Shown here in pieces: positions 14,282 to 17,638 of a stretch of 17,638 nucleotides of DNA. The translations under genes were made by a program, and so were the position numbers. The notes under the pieces are model-generated. The model saw only the letters and a list, made by a program, of their open reading frames with translations. It was not told the origin of the DNA and searched no databases. The stretch's first letter is position 1. The number at the start of each line of letters is the position of its first letter. This stretch comes from an uncultured Streptococcus sp. GTDB lineage: Bacteria > Bacillota > Bacilli > Lactobacillales > Streptococcaceae. The stretch spans positions 1 to 17,638 of the forward strand of contig CAAEFF010000001.1 in the NCBI GenBank assembly GCA_900755085.1. The letters are read 5' to 3'.

Positions 14282-15628
14282 TTATTCTTTATTATAGCGT
14301 TTTTGAGCCTCTTTTTTGCGTCTCTCACGACTTTGTTTTTCAATCGAGAGAATGATGACAAGAATGAGAATCGGAATCAAAATTAGGAAGTGATCCAGCG
14401 AAAGCCATTTACTTTGCTTAGCAGCTGTCTTTTTCCTACTTGCCGTTTCTTTGACAAGTTCTGGCTTGGCTCCTTCTTCGACCTTCATGACATCTCGGAT
14501 TCCTTCAGACAAAGTATAGAGATCGTTATCCGCTGTCAAATACCCATCTTTTACTGCAAGGGTTGGTTCTTTAGCACCCTTTTTGACCGTTGCATAGAAG
14601 GGTTTTTCGAGTGTATAGGTCTTGCCGTCAATCTTCTGGACACCTGCATCCAACAATTTTTTATAGCCAAAATCTTTATAGGCTTTTTCGATCAAGGCAT
14701 TCCCAAATGGGTGACGGTAGTATTCCCCATCTTGGTCTGCCCAATCTCCTACGCCCATAATGACAGCAATTAAACGCTGATTGCCCCGTTTGATGGTTGC
14801 AATATAATTGAAGGCTCCACGAGGGCTTGATCCCGTTTTCAAACCATCCACACCTTTTAAGGCATACTTGGCTCCTGGCAATGAATAATTGTAGGTATCA
14901 AAGGTTTCCTCATACGGAGTTCCTTTTTTGACCGTGACTTGTGCTTGATTGGTATAGGTTAAAATATCTGGGTATTGATTGATGAAATGATAGACCAAAA
15001 TTCCCAAATCACGCGCAGTTGTCTGGTTAGCCGCATCATTTGGATAATTATTTACCTGATAGTAGCCTTGCAAGGTGGAGATGGCCGCCCCACTCGGGTT
15101 ATTCCAGACCGTATTAGTCATCCCTAATTCCTTAGCCTTGGCATTCATGCGCTCGATAAAGGCGTCTGGATCATTGTTGGACATAAGATTGGCCAACATG
15201 AGGGTCGATACATTTGAGGATGGAACCACTGTCATGGTAATTAACTCAGGAATTGTGTAGTCCACTCCAGCAACAATATTATTATTGGAGATCTCATAGA
15301 TCTTTCCGATCGCTTGGTCTGAAGCGGTCGCCTTGATCACTGTATCCTTACTGATCTTGCCATTTGCCATATCTTCAAACAAAAGATAGAGCGTCATGAG
15401 CTTACTCATGCTGGCCGGATCTCTGACTTCATCAATATTGTCTTTCCAAAGAACATTTCCCGTATTGCCGTCAATAATGAGCGAAGAATGCGGACGGTTA
15501 ATGGCCTGGACATTGTCATTTGGATACATCTTTTGCGCCATATCCACCAATTCATCCGCACTCGCTAGAATTGGCTGGCATAAGAGACTCAAAAGGAGGC
15601 AAATATGGATCAAATATTTTTTTATCAT
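14282..15628 (-). CDS. dacA: D-alanyl-D-alanine carboxypeptidase (low-molecular-weight PBP3, DacA)
   Basis: This peptidase removes the terminal D-alanine from peptidoglycan pentapeptides at the outer face of the membrane, limiting cross-linking. Residues 1-24 form a signal peptide, with likely cleavage after LASA. The S11 penicillin-binding motifs are in order: S73-M-S-K76 (nucleophile and base), S137-S-N139 and K264-T-G266. A C-terminal beta domain follows at about 300-390. The tail is a hydrophobic segment at about 415-432 (FLILIPILILVIIL) with a basic cytoplasmic end, acting as a membrane anchor. At 448 residues it is somewhat longer than pneumococcal PBP3 because of this tail. AAGGA lies 7 bases before the ATG. 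A leader of about 120 bases, with a 6 bp hairpin GCTAGA/TCTAGC, follows the promoter near 15750. Confidence 0.95.
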   Translation of the reverse strand: MIKKYLIHICLLLSLLCQPILASADELVDMAQKMYPNDNVQAINRPHSSLIIDGNTGNVLWKDNIDEVRDPASMSKLMTLYLLFEDMANGKISKDTVIKATASDQAIGKIYEISNNNIVAGVDYTIPELITMTVVPSSNVSTLMLANLMSNNDPDAFIERMNAKAKELGMTNTVWNNPSGAAISTLQGYYQVNNYPNDAANQTTARDLGILVYHFINQYPDILTYTNQAQVTVKKGTPYEETFDTYNYSLPGAKYALKGVDGLKTGSSPRGAFNYIATIKRGNQRLIAVIMGVGDWADQDGEYYRHPFGNALIEKAYKDFGYKKLLDAGVQKIDGKTYTLEKPFYATVKKGAKEPTLAVKDGYLTADNDLYTLSEGIRDVMKVEEGAKPELVKETASRKKTAAKQSKWLSLDHFLILIPILILVIILSIEKQSRERRKKEAQKRYNKE

Positions 15629-15748
15629 AAACTTTTCCTTTATTACAGACTAATCAGCTAGAGACTGAAATAAGCTTCTAGCCCTCACGCCCTTTCCTCT
15701 TGTCTCCCAGTAGATGAAAAGAGCTAATCACAGCAGATAATTATTTGT

Positions 15749-15757
15749 ATTGTACCA
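15749..15757 (-). promoter_or_regulatory. dacA promoter, extended -10
   Basis: TGGTACAAT on the minus strand (TGG at 15755-15757, TACAAT at 15749-15754). Where a -35 would sit there is only the T-run that forms the U-tract of the nagB terminator (15771-15777). The transcript would have a leader of about 115 bases. Confidence 0.6.
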
Positions 15758-15770
15758 TACTTTGAAGCAG

Positions 15771-15808
15771 AAAAAAACCTATCTGACCCGAATAAATCGG
15801 CGATAGGT
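15771..15808 (-). terminator. nagB terminator
   Basis: On the minus strand ACCTATC (15802-15808) pairs with GATAGGT (15777-15783), with an inner CCGA/TCGG helix, and seven T follow (15771-15777). It starts 9 bases after the nagB stop. Confidence 0.88.
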
Positions 15809-15816
15809 CCTGTTTT

Positions 15817-16524
15817 TTAACGACTTAACAAGCTCAAAGCTTCCTTATCCGCAATAATGGTTACATTTGGATGTCCTTGAAGGGCACTAGCTGGCACTTT
15901 TTCTGTCCTTTCACCTTCTACCGTACCTTTGATCGCTTGGGCTTTCGATTCCCCATAGGCAAACAAGACAATTGATTTGGCAGCTAAGATATTGGCAATC
16001 CCCATCGAAATGGCTTGAGTTGGTACATCTTCGATCTTATCAAAGAAACGAGAATTGGCCTCAATCGTAGAGGCATCCAACTGAACTAAGTGGGTCTGAC
16101 TATCAAAGGATGTTCCTGGCTCATTAAAACCGATATGCCCATTGCGCCCAATACCCAAGATTTGAAGGTCCACTGGATGGTCTTTGAGTATTTTGTTATA
16201 ACGGATTACTTCCTGATCGGCAGATTCTTCTACACCTGATGGGAGATAACTTTCTTTGAATGGTTTGGCATCAAAGAGATGTTTCTCCATGAAATACCGA
16301 TAAGATTGAGGATCATCTCCCGTCAGCCCTACGTATTCATCTAAGTTAACACTGATTAGGTTAGACAGATCCAAATCACTTTCACGAATTTGTTTATAAA
16401 ACTCAAGGGGACTACTCCCAGTCGCAAGACCTAAGGTTTGAGCACCTTCCTTTAAGGATTCTTTCAATATATCAAAGGCAACTTTTCCACCCTCAATTTG
16501 GTCCTTTACTTCAATAATTTTCAT
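15817..16524 (-). CDS. nagB: Glucosamine-6-phosphate deaminase
   Basis: NagB converts glucosamine-6-phosphate to fructose-6-phosphate and ammonia, sending amino sugars into glycolysis. It has 235 residues, the short Gram-positive form that lacks the C-terminal extension of the E. coli enzyme. Visible motifs: the phosphate-binding LGLATGSSPL (31-40), NLDEYVGL with the catalytic D62, and GIGRNGHIGFNEPG with H130 and E135. N128 stands where E. coli has Asp141, which is normal for Gram-positive NagB. AGGAGG lies 8 bases before the ATG. It is a single-gene unit with a consensus promoter, a GntR-type operator in the spacer and a CcpA site against the -35, so it should be repressed by glucose and induced by amino sugars. 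Confidence 0.97.
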   Translation of the reverse strand: MKIIEVKDQIEGGKVAFDILKESLKEGAQTLGLATGSSPLEFYKQIRESDLDLSNLISVNLDEYVGLTGDDPQSYRYFMEKHLFDAKPFKESYLPSGVEESADQEVIRYNKILKDHPVDLQILGIGRNGHIGFNEPGTSFDSQTHLVQLDASTIEANSRFFDKIEDVPTQAISMGIANILAAKSIVLFAYGESKAQAIKGTVEGERTEKVPASALQGHPNVTIIADKEALSLLSR

Positions 16525-16554
16525 TGGATAGACCTCCTGTTTCTCTATACTTTT

Positions 16555-16583
16555 ATTATATGGTATAGACCAATTTTTGTCAA
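16555..16583 (-). promoter_or_regulatory. nagB promoter, perfect consensus
   Basis: On the minus strand TTGACA (16578-16583), a 17-base spacer and TATAAT (16555-16560). This fully consensus promoter should be strong when unrepressed, which fits the operators packed onto it. Confidence 0.93.
16561..16572. promoter_or_regulatory. GntR/HutC-type operator (NagR-like) in the nagB spacer
   Basis: TGGTATAGACCA is an imperfect palindrome of the TGGTnTAnACCA type bound by HutC-subfamily GntR repressors such as B. subtilis NagR (dre sites). It fills the promoter spacer next to the -10, so binding should block RNA polymerase. The regulator gene is not in the window. Confidence 0.6.
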
Positions 16584-16598
16584 GTGAAACCGCTATCT
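16584..16598. promoter_or_regulatory. CcpA cre site upstream of nagB
   Basis: GTGAAACCGCTATCT matches the cre consensus WTGNAANCGNWNNCW at all but the first base and directly abuts the nagB -35 (16578-16583). It also lies about 36 bp upstream of the rightward -10 at 16637, so it may affect both divergent units. Confidence 0.65.
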
Positions 16599-16633
16599 TT
16601 TTCTGGCATTTTTTTCATTTTCAAGTCGATTCG

Positions 16634-16642
16634 TGATATAAT
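16634..16642 (+). promoter_or_regulatory. Promoter of the small membrane protein-queA unit, extended -10
   Basis: TGATATAAT is a perfect extended -10 (TGn plus TATAAT at 16637-16642). There is no good -35. Transcription should begin at about 16648-16650, where the next ATG starts. Confidence 0.65.
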
Positions 16643-16649
16643 GAAAGGT

Positions 16650-16820
16650 ATGATTGTATCACTATTATTCATCATTTTTTTGATCGGACTCCTTGTCTTT
16701 CTCTTATCTTTTTTGATTCACCAAAGAAAGATTCTCAAGGTCCTGATCTTTTTGATGGGAATCTGCCTGATGCTCTTAGCTATCGGGACAGCCATCTATT
16801 TACTCACAAATTTATTATAA
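16650..16820 (+). CDS. Small hydrophobic membrane protein, function unknown
   Basis: This is a 56-residue protein with two predicted membrane helices (residues about 2-24 and 31-53), separated by the short basic loop HQRKILK. By the positive-inside rule that loop is cytoplasmic and both ends face out. I do not recognise a family. The start is chosen at ATG 16650 (MIVSLLF). Upstream in-frame starts (GTG 16584, ATG 16641) are unlikely: the first is in the nagB control region and the second overlaps the -10. GAAAGG ends only one base before ATG 16650, too close to serve as a ribosome site, and the predicted transcript start falls on the ATG, so it is probably leaderless. The stop is 11 bases before queA, so the two should share an mRNA. 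Confidence 0.65.
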   Translation: MIVSLLFIIFLIGLLVFLLSFLIHQRKILKVLIFLMGICLMLLAIGTAIYLLTNLL

Positions 16821-16831
16821 AAGGAGCGCAA

Positions 16832-17638
16832 ATGAATACCAACGACTTTGACTTTGATTTGCCTGAAGAACTGATTGCCCAAACCCCTCTTGAAAAACGA
16901 GATGCCTCTAAACTCTTGATCCTGGATCGAAAAACAGGGCAATTTCAAGACCGTCATTTTGATGCCATTTTGGATGAATTGGAGCCAGGAGATGCTCTTG
17001 TCATGAACAATACGCGCGTTCTACCTGCTCGTCTTCATGGAGTCAAACCAGAAACAGGTGGTCACGTCGAATTCCTTCTCCTTAAAAACACTCAAGATGA
17101 CTGTTGGGAAGTCTTGGCAAAACCTGCAAAACGCTTAAAGGTAGGTGCCACAGTCAGCTTTGGAGATGGTCGCTTGACCGCAACCGTCGAAGAAGAATTG
17201 GAGCACGGAGGTCGCATCGTTCGCTTCCACTATCAAGGGATCTTCTTAGAAGTTCTAGAAAGCCTTGGTGAAATGCCACTTCCTCCCTATATTCACGAAA
17301 AGCTTGCTGACCGCGAACGCTACCAAACCGTTTACGCCAAAGAAAACGGTTCTGCTGCAGCCCCAACAGCAGGTCTACATTTCACCCAAGAATTGCTCCA
17401 AAAGATTGAAGCAAAGGGTGTTCATCTTGTTTACTTGACTCTTCATGTGGGGCTTGGTACCTTCCGTCCAGTATCAGTGGACAATCTCGAAGACCATGAG
17501 ATGCACTCTGAATTTTACCAACTTTCAGAAGAGGCTGCTGCGACCCTTCGGCAAGTAAAAGCTGCAGGGAAACGCATCGTAGCTGTTGGAACGACTTCTA
17601 TTCGAACCCTTGAAACGATTGGAAACAAATTTGATGGA
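16832..17638 (+). CDS. queA: S-adenosylmethionine:tRNA ribosyltransferase-isomerase QueA (3' end cut by window)
   Basis: QueA transfers and isomerises the ribosyl group of SAM onto 7-aminomethyl-7-deazaguanine at tRNA position 34, making epoxyqueuosine, in the cytosol. The 269 codons seen begin MNTNDFDFDLPEELIAQTP and include the family segments MNNTRVLPARL, MPLPPYI, SAAAPTAGLHF, LTLHVGLGTFRPV and the start of VGTTSIRTLE. The usual length is about 342 residues, so roughly 70 codons lie beyond the right edge; the truncation is only the window end. AAGGAG sits 5 bases before the ATG. It is the second gene after the small membrane protein, divergent from nagB, an arrangement also found in pneumococcus. 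Confidence 0.96.
   Translation, partial: MNTNDFDFDLPEELIAQTPLEKRDASKLLILDRKTGQFQDRHFDAILDELEPGDALVMNNTRVLPARLHGVKPETGGHVEFLLLKNTQDDCWEVLAKPAKRLKVGATVSFGDGRLTATVEEELEHGGRIVRFHYQGIFLEVLESLGEMPLPPYIHEKLADRERYQTVYAKENGSAAAPTAGLHFTQELLQKIEAKGVHLVYLTLHVGLGTFRPVSVDNLEDHEMHSEFYQLSEEAAATLRQVKAAGKRIVAVGTTSIRTLETIGNKFDG

Noticed and set aside
15629..15748. Riboswitch in the dacA leader
   Set aside because: Only a 6 bp hairpin is visible and no known riboswitch motif was recognised; a plain leader is the simpler reading.
16139..16141. N128 of NagB replacing the E. coli catalytic-site Asp141
   Set aside because: As I recall, Gram-positive NagB enzymes normally have Asn here (GxNGHIGFNEP), so it is not a lesion.
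16584..16649. Longer form of the small membrane protein from GTG 16584
   Set aside because: This stretch is the cre site and promoter region and contains the extended -10; no ribosome site precedes the GTG.

Overview
The window looks like a chromosomal segment of an oral Streptococcus (mitis/sanguinis/parasanguinis-type). The evidence is the low-GC Firmicutes codon use, the typical streptococcal forms of NrdHEF, PrsA, PepF, CoiA, DacA and NagB, the gene string coiA-pepF-methyltransferase-prsA, and AGGAG-type ribosome sites. I cannot name the species from sequence alone. No insertion sequence, prophage, CRISPR array, tRNA or rRNA was seen. This is mainly core genome.

Layout. Positions 1-450 are non-coding: possible leftward promoters, then two NrdR-type operator boxes and a near-consensus promoter. 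Positions 451-4016 (+) hold the class Ib ribonucleotide reductase genes nrdH, nrdE and nrdF, separated by hairpin/U-tract elements and with a second start signal before nrdF. Positions 4017-4273 are a convergent intergenic region with the nrdF terminator and a ~170 bp multi-hairpin element, probably a dispersed repeat, whose far end is the alaS terminator. Positions 4274-7654 (-) are a T-box-controlled unit: an alanine-specific (GCU) T-box leader, a LURP-one-related protein and alaS. Positions 7655-12216 (-) are prsA, an O-methyltransferase, pepF and coiA; coiA has a competence-type (SigX) box. Positions 12290-12871 (-) are a lipoprotein gene broken by an in-frame TAA three codons after its lipobox cysteine. 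Positions 13039-15628 (-) are an MFS transporter and dacA. Positions 15817-16524 (-) are nagB, with a perfect-consensus promoter flanked by a CcpA cre site and a GntR-type operator. Positions 16650-17638 (+) are a small membrane protein gene, probably translated from a leaderless mRNA, and the first 269 codons of queA.

How the genes work together. The nrd block makes deoxynucleotides, with NrdH as reductant, NrdE as catalytic subunit and NrdF as radical subunit; nrdI is absent here. The alaS unit responds to uncharged tRNA-Ala. PrsA and DacA act at the cell surface in protein folding and peptidoglycan trimming. CoiA belongs to natural transformation. NagB feeds amino sugars into glycolysis and appears under carbon control. 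QueA belongs to queuosine tRNA modification.

No wholly new multi-gene system is visible. The items most worth a second look are the truncated lipoprotein that now encodes little more than a signal peptide, the T-box leader shared by a LURP-like gene and alaS, the multi-hairpin intergenic element, the tandem hairpins between nrdH and nrdE, the coiA promoter built against an upstream terminator, and the predicted leaderless small membrane protein.
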